64,000 nt of DNA, from the NCBI RefSeq assembly GCF_009826895.1, contig NZ_WUMV01000003.1, positions 62,001-126,000 of the forward strand, given 5' to 3'. How positions within the stretch are numbered: the stretch's first letter is position 1; each line of letters starts with the position of its first letter. Position numbers and translations under genes: made by a program. This document shows positions 1 to 9,173 of the stretch, piece by piece. Under the pieces are notes generated by a model, which saw only the letters and a program-made list of their open reading frames with translations, was not told the origin of the DNA and did no database searches. This stretch comes from Stappia sediminis. Its GTDB lineage: Bacteria > Pseudomonadota > Alphaproteobacteria > Rhizobiales > Stappiaceae.

Positions 1-684
1 GATGCGCAACAGCGTCTCCCAGACCCGGATTTCGAAGTCCGTGCCGATGAGCACCACCTTGAGAGGCTGGTCCGGCGACCATTCCTCCCGGTTGAAGATG
101 CGCGCGACGTAAGGCGCCGTCATCTCGCGATCTTCCACGTATTCGGCTTTCGGCCAGCGCGAGGTCATGTCCTCAAGCGCGGCCGCCTCCTCGCCGGAAT
201 CGGCGAACGCAAGACCCGCAAGCCCCATCTCCGTTGCCATGATGAGCACCTGCCCGAAGCGCGAGGGGTGAAAGCCGTAGGAGATCGTGAGCCCGGCCCC
301 CTTGGCGCGGTAGACGCCTGGCGTCATTGCCTCATGGGTGACGAAAAGATCATGCAGGCGGGCAGGGCCCGAAAGGCCCACTTCGAACGAGGCGTCGAGC
401 ACGCTTGCCGAATCCTGCAGGAGGGCACGCGCGTGATCGAGCGTGATCGCCTGCAGGAACTGCTTCGGCGTGATGCCGGCCCAGCGCGAGAAGACCCTTT
501 GCAGCTGGATCGGCTGAAGCCCGAGGTCATGCGCGAGATCTTCCAGGCCCGGCTGCTCGCGCCAGTTCTCGGTGATCGTCTGGAGCGTCCGGCGCACCAC
601 CTCGTAGTCGCGCGAAACGTCGTCGGTTCCTGCCGGAAATGCCGTTTCGAGTGCTGGTAAATCGATGGATGCGGCTTGCGTCAT
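1..684 (-). CDS. ada: Ada-type AraC regulator / O6-methylguanine-DNA methyltransferase (3' part cut off)
   Basis: Only the first 228 residues are in the window; the gene runs off the left edge. It starts at an ATG (684) behind an AAGGTGGG ribosome site. Residues about 20-110 form an AraC-type helix-turn-helix (seen: GLQPIQLQRVFSRWAGITPKQF). From about residue 115 the Ada methyltransferase region begins, and the last visible residues (GTDFEIRVWETLLRI) match the motif just before the catalytic PCHR segment, which lies outside. Ada proteins of this build lack the N-terminal zinc/phosphotriester domain and act as alkylation-response regulator and repair enzyme in the cytoplasm. The catalytic cysteine cannot be checked here. 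It is divergent from the secreted protein gene at 895. Confidence 0.88.
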   Translation of the reverse strand, partial: MTQAASIDLPALETAFPAGTDDVSRDYEVVRRTLQTITENWREQPGLEDLAHDLGLQPIQLQRVFSRWAGITPKQFLQAITLDHARALLQDSASVLDASFEVGLSGPARLHDLFVTHEAMTPGVYRAKGAGLTISYGFHPSRFGQVLIMATEMGLAGLAFADSGEEAAALEDMTSRWPKAEYVEDREMTAPYVARIFNREEWSPDQPLKVVLIGTDFEIRVWETLLRI

Positions 685-894
685 GTCCCACCTTCAAATC
701 CGTTCGTGACAGGACAATACTCCGCCAACGCGGTATCTCTCCACCCGATTTGCGAGCATGACGGACGAAGCATGTATCATGTCCATATTGAAGCCGAAAT
801 TCGGCCCGAAACGTTCAGGCTGGGTTCATCGGCAGGCGGATAATTCTTCAAGATCGCCATTCTCCGATGGAACGACCTCTTCTCGAGTAGACCG

Positions 895-2814
895 ATGCCG
901 ACACCGAACTCCGCACTGACAAGACTTTCGCGCCTCGCCGTTCTTGGCGCCTTCCTTGCCGTCCTCTCCACGGGACAGGCATTTGCCGAGACGCGCATTC
1001 TTTCCATCGGCACGGATGACGCGGATGTCGAGATCGAGGCGGTCTATTTCGCCGATGAGCGGCTGAAGGAAGTCGGCCGCAGCGGGGAGCGCGTTTTCGT
1101 GGAAATCGGCAAGCCGGACGAAAGCTTCGTCTGCCGCAAGTCTCTGCGCTTTCGCCTGTCGAACGGGCGCGAGGCGCGCAAGGCGCTGGACCTTTGCGCG
1201 ACCAACTACCAGGTGGAAGTCGCGGCGGGAGAGGCGCTCCGGATCGAGCGCGAAGTCGTGATGATCGAAGTGGACGACGGGTCGGAAATCCGCGAGGTCA
1301 GGCTCTCCGGCAAGCCGGTGAAGATCACGCGCAGGGCGCCCGGAACGGCTTACGTGGAGGTGGAAGGCGACCCGGCGAACGGCGGGCGCATAACCTGCCG
1401 CCAAACCTTGCGCATCGTGCTGAAGGACGGGCGCGTCCTCGACAAGGAGGACGACATTTGCGGCGACAACAAAGTGTTTGTCGCGGCCGATACGGCTGCC
1501 GAGCCACAGCAGCGCGAAGGCCCGCAGCGCACCGTGCGCCAGGCCGTTCCCTCGAATTCCGCTCCATCCACACCGCCCTTGAGCGGCGGGCGCAGGCCGC
1601 AGCGGCCCGGACAGGAACGCTCCGGCGATACCGGCACCGCAGGAATTTCGCCGCAGGACACGCCCTCGGGCGAAGCCGAAACGGATGGATTGCGCACCGA
1701 AACGAGCAACGATGACGCCCTCCTTACCCGCTATGCGGACAAACAATGGATCGTCGAAGACCCTTCCGGCACGGACCGGACGGCAGCACTCATCTACGGC
1801 ACGCCCGAGACCGACGACACTGCCTTTTACGCGACCTGCACCGCCGAAAGCGGCGAGGCGGAAATCACGCTGGTGGAATCCTCCCGGGGTTTGCGTGAGG
1901 GCGCGCCCGTCGACGTCACGCTGCAGGCGCGCGAAGAGGTGCGCCGCTACCGCGCCACGGGCACGCCCGTGAACGGGGAAACCGGCCGCTCCCACCCCGC
2001 ATTTACCGTGGAAACGGGCGATCCGCTGTGGGAAGACCTCACACGGGGCTACGATCTGAAGGTCGGGATCAACGGCACATGGCGCTATTCCGTTTCGCTC
2101 GACGGCAGTGCGGCGAAGGTGCGCCGGTTCCGCGTGCTTTGCTCGCCGCCGCAGCAGATCGTGGAGACGGCGCCCGCCGGGCCCGCGCCCGCCTACCCGC
2201 AGGCAGGGGGCACACCCACAGACATCTCCGCGAATGGGCCAACCTGCGCAGACGAAGGCGTGATCCGCGCGGTGGCGAGCGACCGGCCGGCCTCCATCAC
2301 CTTCCGCAACAACCGCCACCAGCCCGTGATCCTGAACTGGATAGGCTATCGCGGCGAGCGCGTGCTGGAGGCGAATATTCCGCCGGGCGGCGTGCTGCGG
2401 CAGCCGACGGTGATGGGCCATCCCTGGCTCGTCTCCACCCCGAGGGGCCAATGCCTCGGCATCTACCTTCCGCGCGAGAGCGCCCGCGTCGTCGACCTTC
2501 GTCCCGGCCGCCCGCAAACGCCGCCGCCCCCGCCGGCGGTCGCCGGACCCTACGATCCGCCCTATCCCGCGCGGCCCCGGGTGAGCGATGCGGCCTACGC
2601 CTGCGAGTACGGCACGCAACTCAACGTCATTTTCGACGGTAACCGCAACGTCGCCGTGGTGCGCGAGTTCGGACTGTCGCCAGTGACCCTTCGCGAGCGG
2701 CGCGCCGGTTCCGGCTTCTTCTACAAGCTCAGGGGCTACGAGCTGCGCGGCAGGGGCAACCGCGCGACCTGGCTGAGGCCCGGCGCGCCGCCGGTTGCCT
2801 GCCGGGCGTTCTAG
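895..2814 (+). CDS. Secreted multidomain protein with VHL-beta-like and MliC-like domains
   Basis: 639 residues. A Sec signal peptide is clear (cut about 31/32, after AFA). Two related blocks follow, residues about 46-109 and 130-197, each with a Cys pair 21 residues apart (C80/C101 and C168/C189), so they look like a tandem duplication of a disulphide-bonded beta domain. A Pro/Gly-rich linker comes next, then an undefined domain (about 280-430). Residues about 462-530 resemble the von Hippel-Lindau beta domain (ASITFRNN, then LNWIGYRGE, then GHPWLV and CLGIYLP). The C-terminus (about 566-639; YACEYG, ATWLRP, final Cys) resembles the MliC lysozyme-inhibitor fold. Predicted periplasmic or surface protein; the domain calls are by eye. 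Start is an ATG with a weak ribosome site. Function unknown; a role in the envelope, perhaps protection from host lysozyme, is inference. Confidence 0.75.
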   Translation: MPTPNSALTRLSRLAVLGAFLAVLSTGQAFAETRILSIGTDDADVEIEAVYFADERLKEVGRSGERVFVEIGKPDESFVCRKSLRFRLSNGREARKALDLCATNYQVEVAAGEALRIEREVVMIEVDDGSEIREVRLSGKPVKITRRAPGTAYVEVEGDPANGGRITCRQTLRIVLKDGRVLDKEDDICGDNKVFVAADTAAEPQQREGPQRTVRQAVPSNSAPSTPPLSGGRRPQRPGQERSGDTGTAGISPQDTPSGEAETDGLRTETSNDDALLTRYADKQWIVEDPSGTDRTAALIYGTPETDDTAFYATCTAESGEAEITLVESSRGLREGAPVDVTLQAREEVRRYRATGTPVNGETGRSHPAFTVETGDPLWEDLTRGYDLKVGINGTWRYSVSLDGSAAKVRRFRVLCSPPQQIVETAPAGPAPAYPQAGGTPTDISANGPTCADEGVIRAVASDRPASITFRNNRHQPVILNWIGYRGERVLEANIPPGGVLRQPTVMGHPWLVSTPRGQCLGIYLPRESARVVDLRPGRPQTPPPPPAVAGPYDPPYPARPRVSDAAYACEYGTQLNVIFDGNRNVAVVREFGLSPVTLRERRAGSGFFYKLRGYELRGRGNRATWLRPGAPPVACRAF

Positions 2815-3229
2815 GGTCTGGAGCGAATTCTTGTCACGAAAGCGATTCCGCTTTCGTGGAAAGCGCTCCAGGGTCTGTTGAGAATCGGGATTTGGAGCGC
2901 GCGGAGCGGCTGCCTCGCGGTCAATCGCCCGAACCGGCCATGGCCATCTTCGTCAATTGACCGGAATCCGGCGCCGGAAATTTTTGCACGGCCATTCAGA
3001 GCCCGCACGCAAGGCAGAGCCTGATAAATCAGGTCCCGCATCGTAAATTTTCACAAGTTACCTAAATCACCCTAGGTCGTTGATATTGTAATATTTTTAA
3101 CTCCCTCAAACTACCGATAATTGTCGATGAGTGATGTCGCGGGACGTCATGACCGGTTCGAATGCCGACGACAATTGAGGCATGGAACCCAGGCGGCCCG
3201 TAGTTGTGTATGTTCATGGAGTCGCCGGA
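2815..3229. other. Intergenic region before the chemoreceptor
   Basis: About 415 bases without a convincing gene. It contains a RIME-like palindromic repeat at 2818-2872 right after the stop of the secreted protein, then unremarkable GC-rich sequence, then an AT-rich patch around 3050-3130 with a short dyad (ATATT GT AATAT, 3083-3094) that probably includes the chemoreceptor promoter. I could not assign -35/-10 boxes with confidence. Confidence 0.5.
2818..2872 (+). repeat. RIME-like palindromic repeat, copy A
   Basis: Outer arms CTGGAGCG and CGCTCCAG enclose a perfect inner hairpin CACGAAAGCG ATTC CGCTTTCGTG (2835-2858). The copy at 39358-39411 is nearly identical, differing at one loop base and at the right edge. 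It sits directly behind the stop codon of the preceding gene, as rhizobial intergenic mosaic elements often do, and could act as a transcription or mRNA-stability hairpin. Confidence 0.8.
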
Positions 3230-4924
3230 ATGTTCCTCGCCCGCCTGTCCATTTCCAAGAAAATTGCAATCCCGACCATCATTGTGGCGCTGCTGGCCGC
3301 AACGCTGGCCGTTGTCGGGCTCACGTCGCTGCGTGAGGCAATGCTTGACGAGCGCCTTCGCAGTATCGAGGCGCAGGCCGAAAGCGGCGTCGCCATCGCA
3401 CGGCACTTCCACGAACTTGAAAAGAGCGGCAAGCTGACGCGGGAGCAGGCCCAGATGGCGGCGGCGGAATCGATCGGCGCCATGCGCTACGGCAACAACG
3501 ACTATCTCTTCGGATTTACCGAAAACGATGGAACGAACGTCTTTCATGTAAATCCCGCCCTCGTCGGCAAGAAGATGATGGGCGCCGAGGACAAGAACGG
3601 CGTGCCCTTCATCCAAAAACTGATCGCACAGGGCAAAAACGGCGGCGGCGAAGTGCTGTTCCATTGGCCGCGCGCCGGCAGCGATGTACCGGCCGCGAAA
3701 TACGGCTGGGGCGAATCCTTCGCACCCTGGGGCTGGATGATCGGCACCGGCGCCTATGTGGACGACATTGACGCCGCCTTCTGGAGCGAGGCCATGCGGG
3801 TTCTTCTCATCGGCCTTGGCGGAGCGGTCGTCGCCGCGCTTATCGCCCTGGCATCGATCCGCAATATCACCCGCCCGCTGCTGAAGCTGACCGAAGCCAT
3901 GCGCCAGCTCGCCGACGGCAAGGAGGCCGTGACGATCGACTCCCTCGATCGCCATGACGAGATCGGCCGGATGGCCGACGCCATGAAGGTGTTCGTTGCC
4001 AATGAAGCCGCCCGCAAGGACTTGATGTCGCGCGATCACGAACGCCAGGAAGTGGCCGCCCGGCGAGCCGACGAAATCCAGGCGCTTTGCGCGAGCTTCG
4101 ATCAGGAAGTGACCGGCCTTGTCGACACCGTCGGCAAGTCCGTGGCCGACCTGCAGGCCGCTGCCGCCAACCTTACCGCCGGTGCGGAACGGACGACGGA
4201 ACAAAGCGTCGCGGGTTCGGCGGCCGCGGAGCAGGCCTCGCACAACGTCAAGAGCGTGGCGGCCGCGGCGGAGGAGCTTTCCGCATCCGTCGCCGAAATC
4301 AGCCGCCAGGTGCAGTCATCAAGCGAAATCGCAGCCCAGGCCGCATCCGAGGCCGGACGAACGAACGACCGCATGAAGGGCCTTGCCGGCACGGCGGGCA
4401 AGATCGGCGAGGTCGTAACGCTGATCCAGGCGATCGCCGAACAGACAAACCTGCTTGCGCTCAACGCCACCATCGAGGCCGCGCGTGCCGGCGAATCCGG
4501 CAAGGGCTTCGCGGTCGTCGCCGCGGAGGTCAAGGAACTGGCGAACCAGACATCCAAGGCGACGGAGGAGATCTCCGCGCAGATCTCCGAAATCCAGAAC
4601 CAGACGACAGACGCGGCCAGCGCGATATCGTCGGTGACCGATACGATCATGAAAATGAACGATATCGCCTCCGCTATCGCCGCAGCCGTCGAAGAGCAGG
4701 GTGCCGCGACAGGCGAGATCGCACGAAACGTCAGCGAAGCATCCAAGGGTACGGAAGCGGTGACGGAAAATATCGCCATCGTCTCCACGGCTGCCCAGGA
4801 CACGCATATGGCTTCCGAGACGGTCGATCTTTCCGCAGGCCAGCTGCAGGAGAATTCCGGCCGGTTGCGCGAGCTGGTGAGCCAGTTCCTCGGTAACGTC
4901 CGTACGCGCTCGAACGCGGCCTGA
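3230..4924 (+). CDS. Methyl-accepting chemotaxis protein with periplasmic Cache domain
   Basis: 564 residues from the ATG at 3230, chosen because GGAG lies 8 bases upstream and the first transmembrane helix then begins near residue 8; an ATG at 3182 would add 16 non-hydrophobic residues. Order: TM1 (about 8-30), a periplasmic single-Cache (sCache_2-like) sensor (about 35-185; [10 protein letters not shown] and [13 protein letters not shown] are typical), TM2 (about 188-208), HAMP (about 209-265), and a cytoplasmic signalling domain whose hairpin tip ([19 protein letters not shown], near residue 405) contacts CheA/CheW. It steers flagellar behaviour to a small extracellular ligand; sCache_2 domains often bind organic acids, but the ligand here is unknown. 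No C-terminal CheR-docking pentapeptide is seen. No che genes are nearby. A strong terminator follows. Confidence 0.93.
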   Translation: MFLARLSISKKIAIPTIIVALLAATLAVVGLTSLREAMLDERLRSIEAQAESGVAIARHFHELEKSGKLTREQAQMAAAESIGAMRYGNNDYLFGFTENDGTNVFHVNPALVGKKMMGAEDKNGVPFIQKLIAQGKNGGGEVLFHWPRAGSDVPAAKYGWGESFAPWGWMIGTGAYVDDIDAAFWSEAMRVLLIGLGGAVVAALIALASIRNITRPLLKLTEAMRQLADGKEAVTIDSLDRHDEIGRMADAMKVFVANEAARKDLMSRDHERQEVAARRADEIQALCASFDQEVTGLVDTVGKSVADLQAAAANLTAGAERTTEQSVAGSAAAEQASHNVKSVAAAAEELSASVAEISRQVQSSSEIAAQAASEAGRTNDRMKGLAGTAGKIGEVVTLIQAIAEQTNLLALNATIEAARAGESGKGFAVVAAEVKELANQTSKATEEISAQISEIQNQTTDAASAISSVTDTIMKMNDIASAIAAAVEEQGAATGEIARNVSEASKGTEAVTENIAIVSTAAQDTHMASETVDLSAGQLQENSGRLRELVSQFLGNVRTRSNAA

Positions 4925-4944
4925 CGACACGGCAGGAAACAAAG

Positions 4945-4985
4945 AAAGCCCGGCGGAAGCGATCTTCCGCCGGGCTTTTGTTTTG
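4945..4985. terminator. Bidirectional rho-independent terminator
   Basis: Perfect GC-rich hairpin, arms AAGCCCGGCGGAAG and CTTCCGCCGGGCTT with loop CGAT, followed by TTTTG TTTTG on the plus strand. The minus strand reads TTTCTTTG after the same stem. It lies between the convergent chemoreceptor and DEAD-box helicase genes and can serve both. Confidence 0.9.
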
Positions 4986-5002
4986 ATCATCTGAAGCCGG
5001 TG

Positions 5003-6376
5003 TCAGCGACCGGCACGCTCGCCTTCAGCACTGCGCTGACGCCGGTCGGGACGCCCCGACGCCGCCGGCTTGCGGGAGCGGCTGCCGAAGCCGCCTTCCT
5101 TGTCGGAAAACCCCTTGCCGCGCGCCTCGCCGTTGCGCGAGCGGTTGCCCTGCGGCTTGCCGTTGCGCGCATTGCCGCCGTTCGGCCGGGATGGACCGCG
5201 GCCGCGGCCGGCATTGCGCCCACGAGGCTCGCTTTCTTCGCCCGGCTGCGGTTCGAAGCCGGCCATGACATCGAGCGGCATCTTCGTCAGCCGCTCGATC
5301 GCGCGAAGCTGGCCGCGCTCATCGGCACTCACCAGCGAAATCGCCTGGCCCGATGCCCCCGCACGCGCCGTGCGCCCGATACGGTGAACATAGGTTTCCG
5401 GCACATCCGGCATTTCATAGTTCACGACGTGGCTAACGCCGCCGATGTCGATGCCGCGCGCGGCAATATCCGTCGCGACCAACACCTTGAGCCGGCCCGA
5501 AGAAAAGCCGGCAAGGGCCTTCTGCCGCTGACCCTGGCTCTTGTTGCCGTGGATGGCGACAGCCGGGATGCCCTTTTCCTCCAGCGTGCGCGACACGCGA
5601 TCCGCCCCGCGCTTGGTGCGGGTGAAGACGATGGCACGCGTGACTTCATCGGCAGCGAGAATGTCGCCCAGGACCCCGGGCTTGCGGCCTGCCGGAACAT
5701 GCGCGACCGCCTGGGAAACACGCTCCACCGTGGTGGAGGCGGGGGCAACGGCAACCTGTGCCGGATCGGTCAGGAAGGAGGCGGCAAGATCGGCGATTTC
5801 CTTGGGCATCGTCGCCGAGAAGAAGAGCGACTGCCGCTCCTTCGGCAAGAGAGCCGCAATGCGCTTCAGCGCATGGATAAAGCCGAGGTCCATCATCTGG
5901 TCGGCTTCGTCGAGGACGAAGAATTCAAGATCGTCGAAGTGGAGCGCCTGACGGTCGTAAAGATCGAGCAGCCGTCCGGGAGTGGCCACCAGGATGTCCA
6001 GGCCACGGCTCATCATGCGGATCTGGCGGCCGATCGGCACGCCGCCGATGACCACATTCACATGCATGCGGGCCTTGGCGGCGTATTTGCGGATGTTCTT
6101 GGCAATCTGGTCCGCCAGTTCGCGCGTGGGCGCAAGCACGAGACCGCGAGTGCCGCGCGGGCTGGGGCGGATATTCGTGGCAAGCAGCCGATCGATCATC
6201 GGCAGCGAGAAGGCCGCCGTCTTGCCGGTGCCGGTCTGGGCGATGCCGAGAAGATCGCGCCCCTCGAGTACGAGGGGGATCGACTGGGCCTGGATCGGCG
6301 TCGGCGTGGAATAGTCCGCGCCGTCGAGCGCAAGAAGAATCGGGCGGGCAAGCCCGAGGGAATGAAAATCGGTCAA
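5003..6376 (-). CDS. rhlE: DEAD-box ATP-dependent RNA helicase (RhlE-like)
   Basis: 457 residues if started at the TTG at 6376 (GAAAGAA about 9 bases upstream); the frame stays open for 60 more codons, but that stretch has no helicase similarity, so TTG is preferred. All core motifs are visible: Q motif (TPTPIQAQSIP), motif I (AQTGTGKT), Ia (PTRELA), II (DEAD in VLDEADQMM), III (SAT), IV (IVFTRTK), V (ATDIAARGIDI), VI (HRIGRTARAG). After about residue 370 there is a basic Arg/Gly/Asn-rich tail, typical of RNA-binding extensions in RhlE/CsdA relatives. It unwinds structured RNA, probably in ribosome assembly or cold adaptation. RhlE versus another DEAD paralogue is a family-level judgement. 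Confidence 0.92.
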   Translation of the reverse strand: MTDFHSLGLARPILLALDGADYSTPTPIQAQSIPLVLEGRDLLGIAQTGTGKTAAFSLPMIDRLLATNIRPSPRGTRGLVLAPTRELADQIAKNIRKYAAKARMHVNVVIGGVPIGRQIRMMSRGLDILVATPGRLLDLYDRQALHFDDLEFFVLDEADQMMDLGFIHALKRIAALLPKERQSLFFSATMPKEIADLAASFLTDPAQVAVAPASTTVERVSQAVAHVPAGRKPGVLGDILAADEVTRAIVFTRTKRGADRVSRTLEEKGIPAVAIHGNKSQGQRQKALAGFSSGRLKVLVATDIAARGIDIGGVSHVVNYEMPDVPETYVHRIGRTARAGASGQAISLVSADERGQLRAIERLTKMPLDVMAGFEPQPGEESEPRGRNAGRGRGPSRPNGGNARNGKPQGNRSRNGEARGKGFSDKEGGFGSRSRKPAASGRPDRRQRSAEGERAGR

Positions 6377-6701
6377 GTGTGTTCTTTCAGGTTTTGCAGG
6401 CTGACAGCTTCTTGTCCGCTCCAGCCGCAATGCGAACGATACCCGCGCGCCGGCCCGTTTTCGGGGCGTCGCGGACGGAAACAGGCCTCGCGTGAAGGAA
6501 GCCCCGTACGAAATCAGGGGAGGAAGGCGCCCGTAAAGCCCGGCCGGCCGGGACATGCCCGAACATTTGGCCGCTCACGCTGCAATGGATCGAACGCCGC
6601 GCAAGCCCTCATGTGGCCTGTTTCGCGCGGCGTGTCAAAGGAATTCTTTTTGCAGCGCAAAAAGATACTGGTTTTCCGGCCGGAATTTCCCGCGCCGGCG
6701 G

Positions 6702-7130
6702 TCAGCCCGCGGAGCGCTTTTCCAGCACCGGGCGCAGACCTTCAAGCTGATAGCCGGCATCCAGCGCGGTGGAGAGAATGTCGTTCGGCGCATCCTTTTG
6801 AAGCGATCTGGCGAGCGCCCAGAGCGCGGTGCAGCGCGTGCCCGTGCGGCAATAGGCGAGAACGGGCTTTTCGACCTCATCCAGAAGAGCGGCGAAATCA
6901 TCGCCATCGCCTTCCGTGACACCGCCCGAGATCACCGGCATGAAGCGAAAGTCGAGGCCAAGCGCACGCGCCGCCTGTTCCACATCCGCCGCCTCGGGCT
7001 GGCCCGCCTCTTCGCCATCCGGCCGGTTGTTGATGATCGTGCGGAAGCCCGCTGCCTTGATGGCCTCGAGATCTTCCACGCCGATCTGCGGCGATACGGC
7101 AACTTCAGCGGTCAGGCGTCTTATATCCAT
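6702..7130 (-). CDS. DUF442 / TIGR01244 phosphatase-like protein of a sulfide-stress operon
   Basis: 142 residues from the ATG at 7130. The protein-tyrosine-phosphatase-like loop is YCRTGTR with Cys94 as the presumed nucleophile; the N-terminal part (MDIRRLTAEVAVSPQI) is typical of the DUF442 domain that forms the N-terminal half of the Blh (beta-lactamase-like hydrolase) proteins. In Blh, DUF442 is fused to a persulfide dioxygenase; here the dioxygenase half is absent and the gene follows two YeeE/YedE genes on the same strand. This context points to sulfide/persulfide handling rather than protein dephosphorylation (inference). Confidence 0.82.
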   Translation of the reverse strand: MDIRRLTAEVAVSPQIGVEDLEAIKAAGFRTIINNRPDGEEAGQPEAADVEQAARALGLDFRFMPVISGGVTEGDGDDFAALLDEVEKPVLAYCRTGTRCTALWALARSLQKDAPNDILSTALDAGYQLEGLRPVLEKRSAG

Positions 7131-7253
7131 GGGGCGTCGTCCAGGTGCTTGGCTGCGGCATGGCTTGCCGCAACCGGTCGGGATTTTTTCGCATACTGCC
7201 CCGCTTCGTCGCAAATTGCAGCCCCGTAATGCCGGAAATCCCTAACTTCCGCG

Positions 7254-7688
7254 TCAGGCGGGATGGGCGGAGCGCATGCGCCAGCTTTCCACGAAATTGG
7301 CGACGAGCATGCCGGCGACAACTGCGGCGACGAAAGCCCAAGGCTCGGCGCGCCCAAGGCCGAGCGCCGGCACGACGCCGCCCGGACAAAAGCCCGAAAG
7401 GCCCCAGCCGATGCCGAAGGTGGCGGCACCGCCAACCAGGCGCAGATCGATATCGCGCCTCGTCGGGATGGAAAAGCTGCTGGCCAAAGCCGGATGCGGC
7501 GCCTTGAGCACGAAACGGTAGCCGATGGCGGTAACGACAAGCGCGCCGCCCATGACGAAGGCGAGGCTCGGGTCCCACATACCGGCGAAATCGAAGAAAT
7601 TCAGCACCTTTGCCGGATCGATCATGCCCGAAACGGCGATGCCGAGGCCGAAGATCAGGCCGAACGCGAAAGCGGAGAGTATCTTCAT
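7254..7688 (-). CDS. YeeE/YedE family (DUF6691) membrane protein, sulfur-compound transport half
   Basis: 144 residues, almost all hydrophobic, with about four membrane helices. The conserved YeeE/YedE cysteine motif is present as [17 protein letters not shown]. The neighbouring gene at 7707-8135 encodes the complementary half with the [14 protein letters not shown] motif. Such split pairs (PmpA/PmpB-like) move thiosulfate-like or other sulfur species through the inner membrane. The two genes are 18 bases apart and clearly co-transcribed. Confidence 0.88.
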   Translation of the reverse strand: MKILSAFAFGLIFGLGIAVSGMIDPAKVLNFFDFAGMWDPSLAFVMGGALVVTAIGYRFVLKAPHPALASSFSIPTRRDIDLRLVGGAATFGIGWGLSGFCPGGVVPALGLGRAEPWAFVAAVVAGMLVANFVESWRMRSAHPA

Positions 7689-7706
7689 CTTCTCAGGCTC
7701 CCGGAA

Positions 7707-8135
7707 TCAAAGGCCGAAGACGTGGCGCACGAGAAAAACCGTGACCGTCGTCGTCGCCATGAAAGTGAGGGTTGCGACGATGGAACGCGGCGAAACCCGC
7801 GCCATGCCGCAAACGCCATGCCCCGACGTGCAGCCCGAACCATAGGAAACACCAATGCCGACGATGAAACCGCCAATCAGAAACATCGGCACGGAGACGG
7901 GAACGTCGATCCGCGGCATGCCGCCCGTTATCAACGCATAGCCGAGCGGCCCGCAGATCATGCCTGCCAGGAAAGCCGCCCGCCAGGCCCAGTCCCCGGC
8001 GATCTTCGGCGGCAGAAGGCCGCCCAGAATGCCGGTAACGCCCGCGATGCGCCCATGAACCGCCATGAGCAGGACCGCGGAAAGCCCGATCAGGGCCCCG
8101 CCCAACGCGGAGAGAAACGGTGTGAATTCGGTCAT
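7707..8135 (-). CDS. YeeE/YedE family membrane protein, partner half
   Basis: 142 residues from the ATG at 8135; the frame is open further upstream, but that extension is not membrane-like. About four helices with the signature [17 protein letters not shown], whose cysteines pass or sense sulfur species in the YeeE family. First gene of the three-gene operon; a perfect SqrR/BigR-like dyad lies about 70-86 bases upstream (8206-8221), so expression is probably induced by sulfide or persulfide (inference from site and neighbours; no regulator gene is in the window). Confidence 0.88.
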   Translation of the reverse strand: MTEFTPFLSALGGALIGLSAVLLMAVHGRIAGVTGILGGLLPPKIAGDWAWRAAFLAGMICGPLGYALITGGMPRIDVPVSVPMFLIGGFIVGIGVSYGSGCTSGHGVCGMARVSPRSIVATLTFMATTTVTVFLVRHVFGL

Positions 8136-8205
8136 TGGTCGATCCGATCTGAAAAGCCCGGCCCACTGCCCCGGCAGGGGCTGGCTGAAAACTCTCCTCT
8201 TATAT

Positions 8206-8221
8206 ATTCGAATAATCGAAT
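8206..8221. promoter_or_regulatory. SqrR/BigR-like operator ahead of the YeeE/YedE operon
   Basis: Perfect inverted repeat ATTCGA ATAA TCGAAT, i.e. ATTC-N8-GAAT, the spacing known for the persulfide-sensing ArsR-family repressor SqrR/BigR. It abuts TATATA (8201-8206), which could be part of the minus-strand promoter, so binding would block transcription. Confidence 0.7.
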
Positions 8222-8361
8222 TTAACAAGACCGAGGCAGCGTGAAACGGATTGGGCACCCCGGTAAGGTCAAAACTCCTGCACAAGCCCTTGTTTTTTGA
8301 TATGAGACGGCCTTGAGAGAATATGCGTTCGCCGCAGTTCAGCCGTTCGAGGAAAAGCAAC

Positions 8362-9141
8362 GTGACCCTGAAAGCTCGCATCATACCGTGCCTGGATGTC
8401 AAGGACGGGCGCGTCGTCAAGGGCGTGAATTTCGTCGACCTTGTCGATGCGGGCGACCCGGTGGAGGCTGCCAAGGCCTATGATGCGGCGGGAGCGGACG
8501 AACTGTGCTTCCTCGACATCACGGCAAGCCACGAGGGCCGCGACACGATCTTCGACGTTGTCAGGCGCACGGCGGAAGCCTGCTTCATGCCGGTGACCGT
8601 GGGCGGCGGGGTGCGCACGGTGGAAGATATCCGCAAACTGCTGATCGCCGGCGCCGACAAGGTTTCCATCAACACGGCGGCGGTGAAGAACCCGGATTTC
8701 GTGCGCGAGGCGGCGGAGAAATTCGGCTCGCAGTGCATCGTCGTCTCCATCGACGCCAAGCAGGTGAGCAAGCCGGGCGAACCCGAGCGCTTCGAGATTT
8801 TCACCCACGGCGGGCGCAACGCAACCGGCATCGACGCCGTGGAATTCGCCAAAAAGGTGGTGGAACGGGGAGCCGGCGAACTGCTCGTCACCTCCATGGA
8901 CCGCGACGGCACGAAAGCCGGCTATAATATCGCGCTGACGCGGGCGATCGCCGATGCCGTGCACGTTCCGGTGATCGCTTCCGGAGGCGTCGGCAATCTC
9001 GACCACATGGTCGAAGGCGTGCGCGACGGCCATGCGACCGCCGTTCTCGCCGCTTCGATATTCCACTTCGGCACGCATACGGTCCGCGAAGCGAAGACGC
9101 ATATGGCCGCAGCCGGCATCCCCATGCGCCTCGACGGGTGA
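8362..9141 (+). CDS. hisF: Imidazole glycerol phosphate synthase cyclase subunit HisF
   Basis: 259 residues from the GTG at 8362, supported by GAGGA 8 bases upstream and by the usual N-terminus ([15 protein letters not shown]). It is a TIM barrel that, with HisH, uses ammonia and PRFAR to make imidazole glycerol phosphate and AICAR in histidine synthesis. The two catalytic aspartates are in IPCLD and VSIDAK; phosphate-binding loops GGGVRT and SGGVG are present. An ATG 39 bases upstream is possible but would add a non-conserved stretch. hisE and coaA follow, the usual rhizobial order; hisH and hisA would be expected elsewhere. Confidence 0.97.
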   Translation: MTLKARIIPCLDVKDGRVVKGVNFVDLVDAGDPVEAAKAYDAAGADELCFLDITASHEGRDTIFDVVRRTAEACFMPVTVGGGVRTVEDIRKLLIAGADKVSINTAAVKNPDFVREAAEKFGSQCIVVSIDAKQVSKPGEPERFEIFTHGGRNATGIDAVEFAKKVVERGAGELLVTSMDRDGTKAGYNIALTRAIADAVHVPVIASGGVGNLDHMVEGVRDGHATAVLAASIFHFGTHTVREAKTHMAAAGIPMRLDG

Positions 9142-9173
9142 CAGCGCCCGGCAGGATACGGAACCTCAGACCA

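Noticed and set aside
826-2619. 597-codon open frame on the minus strand, and similar very long frames at 5000-6919 (+), 10665-12089 (+), 12260-13798 (-) and 19108-20616 (+)
   Set aside because: Each lies exactly opposite a well supported gene, with arginine- and proline-rich or repetitive composition and no recognisable domains; these are shadows caused by high GC codon bias.
7105-7578. Minus-strand frame of 157 codons overlapping the YeeE gene as a separate product
   Set aside because: It runs through the YeeE gene in another frame with Arg/Gly-rich sequence and no hydrophobic pattern.
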